Shown here piece after piece: positions 1-10,275 of a stretch of 64,000 nt of DNA (position 1 is the first letter of the stretch; each line of letters begins with the position of its first letter). Location of the stretch: the NCBI GenBank assembly GCA_022495005.1, contig JAGYXB010002032.1, positions 62,001-126,000 of the forward strand. The letters are read 5' to 3'. This stretch comes from Rhyacophila brunnea (taxonomy: Eukaryota > Arthropoda > Insecta > Trichoptera > Rhyacophilidae). The position numbers and the translations under genes were made by a program. The notes under the pieces were generated by a model. It had not been told where the DNA came from. It saw only the letters and a list, made by a program, of their open reading frames with translations, and ran no database searches.

Positions 1-91
1 TCACGGTAAAGCTGTACGATCTGGAATACGACGATGAAGCTGTCCTATTCCGTATCCGGAAATTTGTCCGTAAACAGTTCACCGCAGGACA

Positions 92-395
92 TTTATTCGT
101 GCGCCGCAGTACGTGAAACATGAGTTCGTGTAACATTTAATCAATGACGAGTTTTTCGTTGAATATTTCACCGTGGAGTACGTATGCTACAACATGTGGC
201 GAATTTTATGAGATGTCTTTACTAGGTTAGGTTACGTTAGGGTTAATCTAATTAGAACAGTACTATTTGCAAACTATCGCCGCATTTTGTCAGATACGTA
301 CAAATGTATTCCACGGTGAAATGTTCAACGAAGAACTCGTCATTTGATAAAATGTTATACGAACTCATGTTTCACGTACTGCGGCGCACGAATAA
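92..395. repeat. Palindromic MITE with about 95-bp inverted arms
   Basis: Two inverted arms lie at about 92-188 and 300-395; both contain the block TGCGCCGCAGTACGTGAAAC (or its complement), followed by a block ending in TTCACCGTGGA. The roughly 110-bp spacer includes CTAGGTTAGGTTACGTTAGG. A single arm recurs at 10180-10275. The ends resemble those of the 400-bp MITE family found elsewhere in this window, so the two are probably related. No coding capacity. Confidence 0.7.
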
Positions 396-666
396 GTGTC
401 CCAAGATGAACTTCATACGTACAACTTACATGTAACCGTCCTATTCGACAACTTAATCAAGGGTATTCAAGACACAATCAACAGATTACAATATAACAAT
501 TTGTATCGTATGTGTTTTAGAATCTACGCGAAGAAAACCAACGCTGAACATTTTCTATTTCGTACGCTGGGCAAAGCTACAATTAGTGGAGATGCCACGC
601 CGTGTGGTATCATAATGCTCCAACTGTGGATCTGACTTGGGATAAGAAGAAGTTTTGTATACTTAC

Positions 667-769
667 TATGGATATCCATGACTGGTCCTGCGTTTCCACC
701 ATATTCTGCTGGTAATATTTCTTTCGGCACCAATTTATACAGTGAATCATAATCTTTATGAACGTACAT
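667..769 (-). CDS. CRAL-TRIO domain protein, internal exon near the domain's C-terminus
   Basis: This minus-strand exon reads MYVHKDYDSLYKLV then PKEILPAEYGGNAGP, the strongly conserved end of the CRAL-TRIO (Sec14-like) domain in insect alpha-tocopherol-transfer-protein, retinaldehyde-binding and clavesin-like proteins, where the usual pattern is LVPKE-LP-EYGG. It is bounded by a CTAG acceptor and a GTAAGT donor and covers 34 codons plus one base. Members of this family bind small hydrophobic ligands such as retinoids, tocopherol or phosphoinositides. The rest of the domain should lie upstream at higher coordinates, but I could not find it within the repeats; downstream exons may lie beyond the left edge. 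It may be a live exon with long introns or an isolated relic; the reading frame is intact. Confidence 0.7.
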
Positions 770-857
770 CTAGAAATGAAAAGTTTATTATTTTATCAAT
801 TGACAAAGATTGGACGAATTAAAGTAGTACATCAGTGACCATGTTTATAATATCGGG

Positions 858-1085
858 TCTATGACAATTCGGCGCCGGGACAACTGGGCGCCACGCAATC
901 TAAAAAAAATCGTTCGTGAATTATAGGTACTACTTTTAAAATATATATTTATAATGTTATTATTAAGATTAATATCTATTATTTAATACTACTTGGTGAG
1001 AATTTAAATATGCACACGTAAATAATAAGTTAATGGTGAATATTTTGTGTAAGTTCCAACGAGAAGAGGATTCTTGGTACAGTTC
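858..1085 (+). repeat. Dispersed repeat, copy 1 (second copy at 12448-12665)
   Basis: This begins with GGCGCCGGGACAACTGGGCG and ends in AAGTTCCAACGAGAAGAG; the same order of blocks recurs at 12448-12665 on the same strand. The copies are diverged and AT-rich in between. No coding potential or clear terminal repeats were seen, so the class is unknown. Confidence 0.6.
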
Positions 1086-1145
1086 GGTTATGATGAATAC
1101 AGCGGCAAACACTTTTTGAAAATAGCCGATATACTGGATTATTTG

Positions 1146-1206
1146 TTAGGTTAACCTAACCAAACCAAACCTAACCTAACCTAACCCAACCTAACCTAAC
1201 CTAAAC
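1146..1206 (+). repeat. Interstitial (CCTAA)n telomere-like tract
   Basis: Imperfect tandem CCTAA units follow a block reading GCCGATATACTGGATTATTT. CCTAA/TTAGG is the telomeric repeat of most insects. The same short tract sits at the same internal position in copies of the 400-bp MITE near 18960, 39750 and 58035, so here it is part of a MITE fragment and not a chromosome end. Confidence 0.7.
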
Positions 1207-1632
1207 TAACCCAAATTAAAGCCCAAACTAAACTAAAGCCGATATACTAGATTATTTCGAGGGCTTAGTGTCAAACAACACTATCAACAAAAGTGCAACT
1301 TTACAGGAGAGCCAAAAATCGTTATTTTAGATTCATGTAACTCAACAAGTGAAATGTTTATTTAAAACCTAATGTTAATATTTTATAATTTATTGTGTAT
1401 TGTACATTTATCTTGCTTATGATGATGTTAAAATTTATAGGGATAGTTTAAAAAAATATGAAAACAAGGGTAACTTATGTAGTTAGCGTTAAACTTTACT
1501 GACGATTTAATAAGAAATTAGAAAAGATTGACATAACGTTGTTTGACTATCATGTAGCCGTAAATGTAATATAACGTTATCTCAAAAAAACACTTTTGTA
1601 GATAACGTTGTCTGACTTTAAGCACTCGATAT

Positions 1633-1813
1633 GTGCCTCCACAGAATAGAGGTTTGTATTAATAGATTTTTGTTTTTACTAGAAATGAATGTTAGCCACT
1701 TGCTCATCCTATAAGTTCAATACTCAAACAATATGTGTATTTTTTAAACCCAGGATTCGAGCCTGGGACTCACGACAATATAAGCGTAAACCACTTGACC
1801 AACCTGGGCGTAA
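1633..1813 (-). mobile_element. tRNA-derived SINE, minus-strand copy
   Basis: Read on the minus strand, the head (about 1813-1748) has an A-box-like TTGGTCAAGTGG and a B-box-like GGCTCGAATCC, followed by the body blocks seen in the copies at 41692 and 62640: an ACACATATTG-like block, a GAGCAAGTGGC-like block, then TTAATACAAACCTC. The head diverges from the other copies and the body has short deletions, so it is an old copy. Confidence 0.7.
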
Positions 1814-2237
1814 ATATGACAATATAACATTGGTAAATGCACACCGACACAGAATAGTATCGTCTATTCCAGCTACGTAGCGTGTGGCTTATTCACATTT
1901 CCCACAGCTCACCTTACCTCGTCGCATATCTGACTGACCCTAGAACTTTCCTTGTGCATTCCCAACTGCCCAGACAATTCGCGTATTGGCTATTGCTGTA
2001 AATATTCACAACTAAAGCCAATACTGAGGTGCTCGACTTCGAGTGGTTGTGATTTGTCGCATTCACTACTACTAACTACTTCACTCTGTCACGTCCCAGC
2101 GTTGGGGCATAGGGCAAGTACAAGTTCGCGCCATTTCCATCGGTCCAATGCCAACCCACGTGCCTCCCGCCATGTCAGACCTGCATTGGACGTCTCCACG
2201 TCCAATATGCAATTTACCTAAGTAATTTGTATTTTTA
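1814..2237. other. GC-richer block of unknown nature
   Basis: This stretch is richer in C and G than its surroundings. It contains an open frame of 89 codons rich in Ser, Cys and Arg with no recognisable family. It has the look of decayed retroelement DNA next to the SINE, but I cannot classify it. Confidence 0.3.
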
Positions 2238-2239
2238 CA

Positions 2240-2695
2240 ACGCTGTTCTTAGCTCGTATTCTTATTTGTCCGGTGGTTCTTTGTCCGGTACAAATCTTGC
2301 AATCGATTTTTAACTAACTTCCCGACTAGCTAGACATTTTAAACTTTAAGAATATATCAGAACACGATGCCAATGCATTTTTTTTTGATACTTTTAGCCA
2401 TCTTTAAGTATAATTGAATTCATTTTAGGTTAATTCTGTTTTATATGAAAAGTTATTTCGACACCATTATTGGTTGCTAGGGGTCTGGGGTCCTAGCAAC
2501 TAAATTATTAATATATACGTGCGTTACTATGGAAATCAATATGACATGTCAAAATGACATTTCAGTATTATTTCTATCAAGTACAATTTTTTTTGATCGT
2601 TTAAGCTGGTCAAGTCAAGTTTATAATATGATTCAACAGAAAAATTTAAAAAACGTTGTATATAAAAAGTTCTTTTTATCTTGTATTTTTTCCGT
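2240..2695 (+). repeat. Dispersed repeat, copy 1 (second copy at 45675-46115)
   Basis: The two copies share long blocks including GGTACAAATCTTGCAATCGA, GAACACGATGCCAATGCATT, a TTGGTTGCTAGG-type block and ATATATACGTGCGTTACTAT. Both copies are on the plus strand and of similar length. No protein family is recognised. Confidence 0.7.
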
Positions 2696-2751
2696 TTCTG
2701 GTGGGGTCCGGATCCGAAACCCCTAGGTAAGTATTTTTTATGTCAACTTAC

Positions 2752-2916
2752 TTTGGTAAATTGTACATCTTCTGGGACTGTGAAGTTTCCAACGACTGCT
2801 TCTTTGATCCTCGTTATTTTTGAAACTTTGAAATCAGCTGTGATAAACTTGCTATCGTCGATAACCGAGGACGGTGTACATTTTTCCAACGATCGAACAG
2901 ACATATAGTAGCTTTC
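2752..2916 (-). CDS. ML/CheA-like secreted protein, exon 2 (paralog B)
   Basis: The exon spans 55 codons, phase 0 at both ends, between a GTTATAG acceptor and a GTAAGT donor. The product starts ESYYMSVRSLEKCTPSSVID and ends VGNFTVPEDVQFTK. It has the same length and pattern as exon 2 of the complete plus-strand gene at 23173-23337: aromatic at position 3, then (I/L)E-x-C-x-P, then a GN-(hydrophobic)-x-(V/C) block near the end. No partner exons were identified with confidence: a candidate last exon lies only 22 bp upstream at 2939-3109, which is the wrong order for this exon to be its predecessor. It may be a relic of a tandem gene or part of a gene running off the left edge. Confidence 0.62.
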
Positions 2917-2938
2917 CTATAACATAAAATAATAATAA

Positions 2939-3109
2939 TTAAGGGGGATGATTCTCAGCTGTCTGACAGCGATTGGAGACATTAATTTCAAGGGGGGCAT
3001 ACAAATTATGCGTCGTTACAAATTCAAATGTTATAGTACAGGTGGCCCATGTTATATCATCAGTCATCACCTTATTGTAAAATACCGTAATTTCTATTTC
3101 AAACACCAT
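2939..3109 (-). CDS. Candidate terminal exon of an ML/CheA-like gene
   Basis: After an AATCTAAG acceptor, a phase-0 frame of 56 codons ends in TAA at 2939. It begins MVFEIEITVFYNKVM and contains WATCTITFEFVTTHNLYAPL. Spacing and pattern match the last exon of the plus-strand gene: an aromatic-Glu-(I/L) opening, (L/V)M about ten residues on, and a FE(L/F) strand about 30 residues from the start. The natural partner is the exon at 7164-7325; the exon expected between them, with the second cysteine region, was not found. It could still be a chance frame. Confidence 0.45.
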   Translation of the reverse strand: MVFEIEITVFYNKVMTDDITWATCTITFEFVTTHNLYAPLEINVSNRCQTAENHPP

Positions 3110-4540
3110 CTTAGATTTTAATGTGCAACATGCACATAAGCATTCGAAAATTATAAAAATTTTATTCAAACAAATACCTATGAAGATATTGCCGCGGCAG
3201 GGTAATTTTAGTTATATCCAGTTAAAATATGTAGTGAAACTTCGTAATTTGATTCAAAGTGACGGCATTAACGTTGTGTCTCAGATACCTGCTGACGTGC
3301 TTTCTCCTTTCATCAAAACGACGCATCCTTGTCTGTCCATAATTGAAATTTAAAAAAAATGCTTCCATGATTCCAAAAGAATATTCTTTCATTTACATAC
3401 TATTTATAATGATAATAATTATTTGTTCTTTGTTAACTTTATGTTGACTCCGTAATTGATATCTCTCGCAGATCTCTCACAGCCAGCCAGTTTAGTATGA
3501 TAAGCTCTGACCCTTTTGATCATACAGGTCTTTTATTTTGAGACTAAGCACCTCACGCTATCGAGATTCATTTCTAGTGATGATTAGTGTGGTATCTAGT
3601 TATCAAATGTGATACCTACCTGAACTGAACTAATCATTTGGCAAGTGCATTTGGTTATTTGGTCGAGCGAGTCATCTTATCGTGTTAATCTGTTTTCGTG
3701 TACCTTTTGACGTATTCTCTGTTATTATTGATTAAATCTCTGTGAACTCTGAACAAATACAAAACCGGAAGTGTTCCTATTTTATAACTAAAACATACTA
3801 TAACTGGCGACCAACGTGGGCCCGAAGTTTTTGTGAGTTATAAATAAATAAAACCACCCTATAGTATTTAGTTTTACCCTTTCACCACAAAATGTTCTCA
3901 GAATCAATATTAATGGTTTTGTAAAATAAAAAAATTACACAAAAATGATTACTTGAAAATGTAACTAACTCGAGTTGTCCCTTTATTCTCCCAATAAAAA
4001 TTATTAAAAACTGCTTACTTTGATTTTTTGGAGGGGCTTAACTTCGCCGATAAGCCTTATACACCCTACGGCACCTTCCGTACTATGCCACTCAATCCAC
4101 ACAGATATCTTGCTGTAAGCCTGATAGTTCGTGAAAGAATGCGAAATATCATTTGGATATACCTCCTTAAGTTGGTATGTATCCTAAAAAATACAATTAT
4201 AGTATTAGTGTCCGTTATTTTATCTAATTATTCACTTATTAGATCGAACAATATGAAATATTACAAAATACCTTTTTTATTACACAATCCCCGTCCGGGG
4301 TGAATAGAAGCCTTAAAATCGTACCCAACAGAATGTCTTTGCAAGGATCTATAACCCTCTGCTTGAGGAAGGGAGCGAAGGCTCCAGCACGCCATGTTTC
4401 CACTTGTAGCAAACCCTAAAAATGCAATCGACCACTATTAATAAGCAACCCTAAAAATACAATCAACCACTCTAAACACATTCTGCAAATAAAATCAATC
4501 AATACGGATTTAAAAAGTTACGGAAGCGTAGGAACAGTCT
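3110..4540. other. AT-rich stretch, no firm gene
   Basis: Intergenic or intronic sequence without recognised families. The only item of note is a short plus-strand candidate exon at about 4036-4110 (frame containing NFADKPYTPYGTFRTMPLN), bounded by a GGAG acceptor-like end and a GTAAGC donor; its family is unknown and support is weak. Confidence 0.3.
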
Positions 4541-4664
4541 ACGATGGCCGAGCGGCTTACGCATCGGCTTATAAAATTTTTGGTTCCAGGTTCGAATCCT
4601 GAGTCTAGAAAATACATATATTGTTTTTTAATTAGTGTTTGGAGTCAGAGTATAGACCTAATAC
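4541..4664 (+). mobile_element. tRNA-derived SINE, 5' half (split by an insertion)
   Basis: The tRNA-Leu-like head GATGGCCGAGCGGCTTACGC and B-box GGTTCGAATCC are followed by the SINE body up to TAGACCTAATAC. The body resumes at 6556 after an inserted block, with the last 12 bases duplicated. The intact family order is seen at 41692-41889 and 62640-62870. Confidence 0.8.
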
Positions 4665-6555
4665 ATTTTGCGGCCTTTAGTAAATTCGCCAGAGCGTACG
4701 GGGAGCGGGACACTCTTGACTCCCCTTGCGACTCTTCAAATTAAAGTCACTCTGATAGTTGCCATATAAATTAAAATCATGCATTCGCACTTCGGTGCAA
4801 GGTTGCATCACCAGTCCCGTGCGGCTATGCTCGGGACAAAATGAGGGCTTAAATTCTTTGATCTGGTACACGTAAAACCCACTTAATGCAGCAAGTGGGG
4901 CTCTCGCGCAAAATTTCACAAGTGGCGCGTAAATCAACAAAAATACAACGTAATCAAATACGCCAGCGCACACTGGATTTGACGACGCATTATACCCGCC
5001 TGCCCCATGAGTCATCGGTTTTTGGCTTCTCGGCGATACGAATTAACGAAAATACAACGTAGTCCATTCATTAAAAACGGCGAGCAAAATCACGCTCATC
5101 GAAGCGTCGTCGATGCGACGGGCGAGAAGCCATTATTTAAGAACAGCGAACTCTTTGTTTATTTATTGCGTGTCCGATTTTAATTACAAGCCCTGAGAAA
5201 TTTAATAATATTTTTATTGCTTTGTTATGAGAGACGCTGATAATAATAATTATTTTGTGCTGCTTGAGCCCCTTATTACACAGGTGAAGGGTAATGCGCG
5301 GGTGGGAGGGGGCCTACTCAGTAGTGAGCGCATCGAGCGCTTTCTTGGTGGGCTTTATGCCTTAGCGATGGTGCCCACAGAACGCGTCGGGCGCGCGAAG
5401 TCCGCGTATGCAGTGTTTATTCATAACCATAATCACACGTCTCTCGCCGCGCATTACCCTTCACCTATGTAGTAAGCGGCCCAAGCAGCACAAAATAAAT
5501 ATTATTACAGCGCCTCTCATAACAAAGCAATAAAAATATTATATTATTTCGGGTCTTGTAATTAAAATTTACGATGACATTATTCAACCAGCGATAAACT
5601 GAACACGCAATAAAATAAAACAATGAATTCTCTGTAATTAAATAATTGCTTTCCGCCCGTCGATCGACGATGCCTCGCGCAGCGTGTTTTTACTCGCTGT
5701 GTTCAATGAATGGACTCCATTGTATTTTCTTTCATTCGTATCGCTGAGAAGCGGTGATTCGCGAAAAAACGATGATTCATGCGGCGCGCGCGTAAAATGC
5801 GTCGTCAAATCCAGTGGGCGCTGGCGTATTTGATTACGTTGTATTTTCGTTGATTTACGCGCCACTTGTAGAAATTTTGCGCGAGCGCCGCACTCGCTGC
5901 GTCAATGGGCTTTATGCCTTAGCGATGGTGCCCACAGACGCGTCGGGCGCGCGAAGTCGGCGAATGCAGTGTTTATTCATAACCATAATCACACGTCTCT
6001 TCCCGCGCATTACCCTTCACCTATGTTATAAGCGGCCCAAGCAGCACAAAATAAATATTATTACAGCGCCTCTCATAACAAAGCAATAAAAATATTATAT
6101 TATTTCGGGGCTTGTAATTAAAATTTACGACGACATTCTTCAACCAGCGATAAACTGAACACGCAATAAAATAAAACAATGACTTCTCTGTAATTAAATA
6201 ATTGCTTTCCGCCCGTCGATCGACAATGCCTCGCGCAGCGTGTTTTTACTCGCTGTGGTCAATGAATGGACTCCATTGTATTTTATTTCATTCGTATCGC
6301 CGAGAAGCGGTGATTCGCGAAAAAACGATGATTCATGCGGCGCGCGCGTATAATGCGTCGCCATATCCAGTGGGCGCTGGCGTATTTGATTACGTTGTAT
6401 TTTCAATGATTTATGCGCCACTTGTAGAAATTTTGCGCGAGTGCGGCGCCTGACGCGTTCTGTGGGCACCATCGCTTAGGGTTATGTTAGGCGGCCGAGT
6501 ATGACGTGGCTGCATTTATATAACGGGTGCGGAGGTGGGAGTTTTACACACCATG
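4665..6555. mobile_element. CpG-rich foldback element inserted in the SINE
   Basis: About 1.9 kb, far richer in CG dinucleotides than its surroundings, lies between two copies of TAGACCTAATAC (4653-4664 and 6556-6567). Inside, one arm (about 4878-5330) is inverted relative to a second (about 5455-5905), and this second arm is repeated in tandem (about 6007-6440) with a period near 550 bp. Terminal-like blocks with the core AGCGATGGTGCCCACAGA occur at about 5365, 5920 and, inverted, at 6455. The 11-12-bp target duplication and long inverted arms are reminiscent of Mutator-like or foldback elements, but there is no transposase and the outermost ends do not form a clear inverted repeat. Confidence 0.65.
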
Positions 6556-6680
6556 TAGACCTAATACGTTGAGCAAGTGGCTAACAACCGTTTCTCATTA
6601 AAACAAAAATTTGTTAATACAAACCTCCACTCCGTGAAGGTCCACTTATGATCTTATTAGGATCGGACATGGTAAAAATA
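6556..6680 (+). mobile_element. tRNA-derived SINE, 3' half
   Basis: This continues the SINE that begins at 4541: GTTGAGCAAGTGGCTAAC, TTAATACAAACCTCCACTCC and GGATCGGACATGGT occur in the same order as in the intact copies. It starts with the duplicated TAGACCTAATAC. Confidence 0.8.
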
Positions 6681-6689
6681 ATAAATAAA

Positions 6690-7163
6690 GGTATGGAATT
6701 ATATATTAAATATAAATAGATATACTTATACGTACAAAATTAACTAAGTATACAATATTGCCAGCGTTGAAGGTTTAAAAAATGTATTTAAAAAAGAATA
6801 TGGTGACCTCTTATTGATGTCTTGTCTTGATTACTTGCTTACGTAGTGTTACTTACCATTTTACTTGATTGTTTATCTAAATGACAATGGTTTATAGAAT
6901 AATATCCCGTTTTATGCTTACTAATACATACAAAATTTGTTTTATTTTAGTGCAGCTCTAACAAGTAAACCTCGGAACCGTTCCGGAACGCATGAGTCCA
7001 TTTTGCTGTGGATAATAATAAATTCTGCAATGCGATATAACTTGTAGTTGTTTTTAGACAATAACCTTATTAAATGTTTTCATTTATTTACGCGGATACA
7101 ACCATTTTTTTGGAACAACCAAAGCTGCTGAAATGGTTAAAAGGGTTGCAAATAAACACTTAC
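6690..7163. other. AT-rich stretch with no recognised feature
   Basis: Nothing recognised; probably the intron or flank downstream of the ML-like exon at 7164-7325. Confidence 0.4.
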
Positions 7164-7325
7164 TGCTGCCATTTTAAAATCCTCAGGACACGTTATGTTT
7201 CCAGTTATGGTTTCTTTACTTGTGTTTGATTTAAGAAAAATATTAAAATCAACTTCGTGTTCTTTGTCCATTTCAATGGTTGGTATGCATTTTTCGATCG
7301 TTGTTGTTGTATACGTATAAGTTCC
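7164..7325 (-). CDS. ML/CheA-like secreted protein, exon 2 (paralog A)
   Basis: This minus-strand exon of 54 codons is phase 0 at both ends, between a TTTTAG acceptor and a GTAAGT donor. The product starts GTYTYTTTTIEKCIPTIEMD and ends ITGNITCPEDFKMAA. It aligns with exon 2 of the plus-strand gene (GPYFLKTLAIESCTPS ... KGNLIVNQDLKITG) and with the exon at 2752-2916, with one codon missing. The matching length, phase and Cys-x-Pro motif support a real family member. A signal-peptide exon should lie at higher coordinates and the remaining exons at lower ones; only a candidate last exon (2939-3109) was found. Confidence 0.65.
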
Positions 7326-7639
7326 CTAAAATAAAAATAAAACATTTTATTTATTTAATTTCTTAATGAATTTTTCAGAAGAATATCCTTTTCATTTTTT
7401 TTAATTTTAACTACAAATTTAGTGATCATATCTTCCATTTTTGCACCATCTCTTTCAGACTCTTTTGAGACATACGAAGCACAAGGCCAATCCAGATCTA
7501 CTTTATAATATGACGTATAGAAAGACTGCATGGTCCATTAATCTTTTTGTTTCTGATAAAGTCGTACCACTGGGCACCCAGTATCCATCACAAACAACAG
7601 CATTTTTTACGTCAATGTCCCTCAAACTATACCACAGCA

Positions 7640-7990
7640 CACCACACCCGGTCTTAATTGGCTGTACACGGAGACCCACATTAGATATAAAGCATTAATA
7701 TTTGTTATCCTAAATCAGGACCAGTTGCTCAGACCACTGGGGTCACAGTGCACTTTAGTATGCGTTTTCTGAATATGCATGACTTTAAATAATAATAATT
7801 AAGAATGCCCGTGAGAGAGAAGAGTATCTAGAGGCAATAATTGTAGTAAACAACATAGGGCTAATACAAAACTACTAAACAACCTTGGTAAATGCAATAA
7901 AATTAGCATTTGTGGTGATCAGGTTGGACGGTCCGATGGATCCAACAACCGATTGTACCAATCTGCGTATACATTTTAGGACATTTCTTG
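7640..7990 (+). repeat. Dispersed repeat related to 61800-62200 and 9531-9600
   Basis: The shared order of blocks is a CACACCCGGTCTTAAT-like start, a CAGTTGCTCA block, AGAGAGAAGAGTAT-like, GGGCTAATACAAA, then GGTTGGACGGTCCGATGG. The copy at 61800-62200 is on the same strand; part of it recurs inverted at 9531-9600. It is possibly the 3' part of a retroelement; unclassified. Confidence 0.55.
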
Positions 7991-8589
7991 CATCGTGTAT
8001 TTCTCTATCACAGGAACATGTTGAAAGAGTAAGCAGACCGAGCTTACAAAGCCTGCCTGCGAAGCCACCATGCCCAGTCAAGAATCGACTGGTGTAATCT
8101 GGAGTCAAAGCGATTATCTTCATTTACTATTTGATATTTGTAAAAAAAAAAACACATTATGTGCGTCTGCCTTTGGTGGAGGCATCCCACTTTTTACCAG
8201 GTCTTCAACGCCGCATCCTCAAATATCAATAGTAAAACCGCACTGTTATATTACAAAGTTGAACAGGTTAACTTCCAAATGTAAGACAGTTCAACTCCAA
8301 CCATGACCTCCATCACCGTTTTCTTTCAGTCGGCGATATCATCTATGATCCTTCTCTCGAATTGCTCTCACCCTTTCTCCTACGCCATCCATGGTTTCCC
8401 GAGTAGCTTTTTTTGTCCATTGTCGGTATACATGTCGATTATATTCTGAAAATACTTAATTCAGTTTCAAGAGTTTAATAATGGTGGATCCGCCGCAGAA
8501 TATCTCTCTTAAAGAAGAATATCTGTCCAACTGCTTTCATGCTTAGTGTTCACGATTCGCTTCCGTATATTATACCACTGTCCGTGTGA

Positions 8590-8865
8590 CATGAGCCGGA
8601 ATGCATAAGCGGGCACGACCATGAAGACGCTGAACACGTACAACAACTCCTGGGATTGCCCGCTGATGGGATCCGACCGAGCGGAGCTGTTTGCTGGGAT
8701 CCATTCACATACGGGCCTAATTGGCAGCGCCGACTTGATATCAACGAAGACCGATTTGGAGGCACTTGAAAAGTTTGCTGCGTCGTATGGATGACGGAAT
8801 AATTCCGATCCTTCCTTAGATTCATCATTTTCAACTCCTGACTCCTCTTTTTACCAGAGTTTCAA
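8590..8865 (+). pseudogene. LINE reverse-transcriptase C-terminal relic
   Basis: The plus-strand reading contains HEDAEHV (frame 1), then in another frame AELFAGIHSHTGLIGSADLI and LEALEKFAASYG. This resembles the tail of jockey-like non-LTR retrotransposon polyproteins (EDAEHT--C--W---R--L, then W-A---F). It is broken by at least one frameshift and a stop. Confidence 0.45.
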
Positions 8866-8993
8866 TAAATGAGTACAAATTACACTTTATATCACTAAAG
8901 ACAAATGACGGCAGAGCGAGTCAATGATATTTTTTTATTTTCTAAGCTCTTTATTTAAGCTTCAAGGTGCATGTTTGATACAGCAATGATTTA

Positions 8994-9287
8994 AGTTTCC
9001 CCATCTCCACCCGCCATGTATATGCAGCCGCGGTTTATGCACGGCCGCCTTCCATGACGCTATAAACGTGTCAGAATGAAAATATTTTAGTGCCACACTT
9101 CCTTGTCCTGAAGCGATGCTGCACGGAACTGATGTAGCAACCATGCACCTTGGTCTCGTGTAGAATCGTTTCGGGATAAGGGAGTGTGGCACTAAAAGCT
9201 TTCCATTCAGAAACATTTATAGTATCATAGAAGGTGGCCGTGCACAAACCGCGGCTGCATATACATGGTGGGTGGAGGTAGGGAAAC
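8994..9287. repeat. Palindromic MITE with about 110-bp arms
   Basis: The arm at 8994-9102 starts GTTTCCCCATCTCCACCC; the arm at 9178-9287 ends with its complement and also shares CATGTATATGCAGCCGCGGT. Arm identity is high; the loop is about 75 bp. No coding sequence. Confidence 0.8.
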
Positions 9288-9925
9288 TCAAATAATTGTC
9301 AATTTGAGCAATTATGGCAATTTGAAACAGCCACTTTGACTCTTGATTTCTGACCACAACACCATTAAATGTTTGACTGGACAGTGGACACAGTGGATTC
9401 GCTGCCAATTCTCTACGAGTTTATACTAAACTTGTCACCCGACCAACATGTGCATCTGGCGGAGAACATAGGATGAAAACCACGTCCTCTGGGAATGACC
9501 GAAAATGTATATAGAAAGTGAAGAGATGCTCAAGTTGGTCCAACCACTTGTTGGGTTCATCGGGCCGTCTGACTTGGTCGTCACAAAGGTCAATTTTATT
9601 GCTTTCATAAAAATTACGGCATCTTACTGCGGACGTGAAGTTATATCTGTTTGATTATTATATAGTTAATCAATAATTATAATCATTTATTTTTGTTAAT
9701 TTTACGTGCCCTCTCTCCCGTAAGCATGTTTTTATTAAATTATGTCACTGTAAACTCAGTCAAAGCACAGTTGAATGCGTGACGATCACACTACTAGAAT
9801 AAACAAGCCTAAACAACTGTTTATGCTTCACATTAAACGTAGGGGCTCATGATAGTGTGAGGGATGCGTTGGTTCGGAGCATCCATGTTTGTGTTATCGC
9901 TATTCTAATCCAGCATCATTATAAG

Positions 9926-10162
9926 CAGGGCACGAAATGGAACGGAACGCACCGGAGCGCCGTTCCGGCTCGTGAAATTTGTAAAATTAACGCTCCGTCT
10001 CGTGGAAAAAATATGTTGACCGTTAGAGGCAGATAGGCCACAGAATAGAATGTCTGACACACTTATTTTTATAAAATACACATACAATTTGATAACCATG
10101 TAAATATCTTCAGAAAATTTATCGAGCGCTCCGGTTCGTAAACTTTTCCATTTCGAGCGCTG
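9926..10162. mobile_element. hAT-type MITE, CAGGGCTCGAAATGG family, copy 1
   Basis: The ends read CAGGGCACGAAATGGAAC and, inverted, TCCATTTCGAGCGCTG. Flanks ATTATAAG and CCTATAAG are a diverged 8-bp duplication. It is homologous over its whole length to the copy at 22612-22848. Confidence 0.8.
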
Positions 10163-10179
10163 CCTATAAGCCATGCCGT

Positions 10180-10275
10180 ATCCGGATACGAACTCATGTT
10201 TCACGTACTGCGGCGCACGAATAAGTGTCTTACGATGAACTGCATACGTACAACTTACATGTAACCAAGCCATGC
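10180..10275. repeat. Single arm of the palindromic MITE of 92-395
   Basis: Contains ACGAACTCATGTTTCACGTA and GCGGCGCACGAATAAGTGTC, matching 300-400. It directly abuts the hAT MITE to its left. Confidence 0.7.

Noticed and set aside
3180..3360. Possible missing exon 3 of the minus-strand ML-like gene
   Set aside because: The best frame has an in-frame stop and lacks the expected cysteines and donor phase.
5227..6453. Several open frames of 75-92 codons on both strands in the CpG-rich block
   Set aside because: They are mirror images created by the inverted and tandem repeats, show no domain and change with each copy.
9905..10273. 122-codon minus-strand open frame
   Set aside because: Spans a hAT MITE and a fragment of another MITE; coding is chance.
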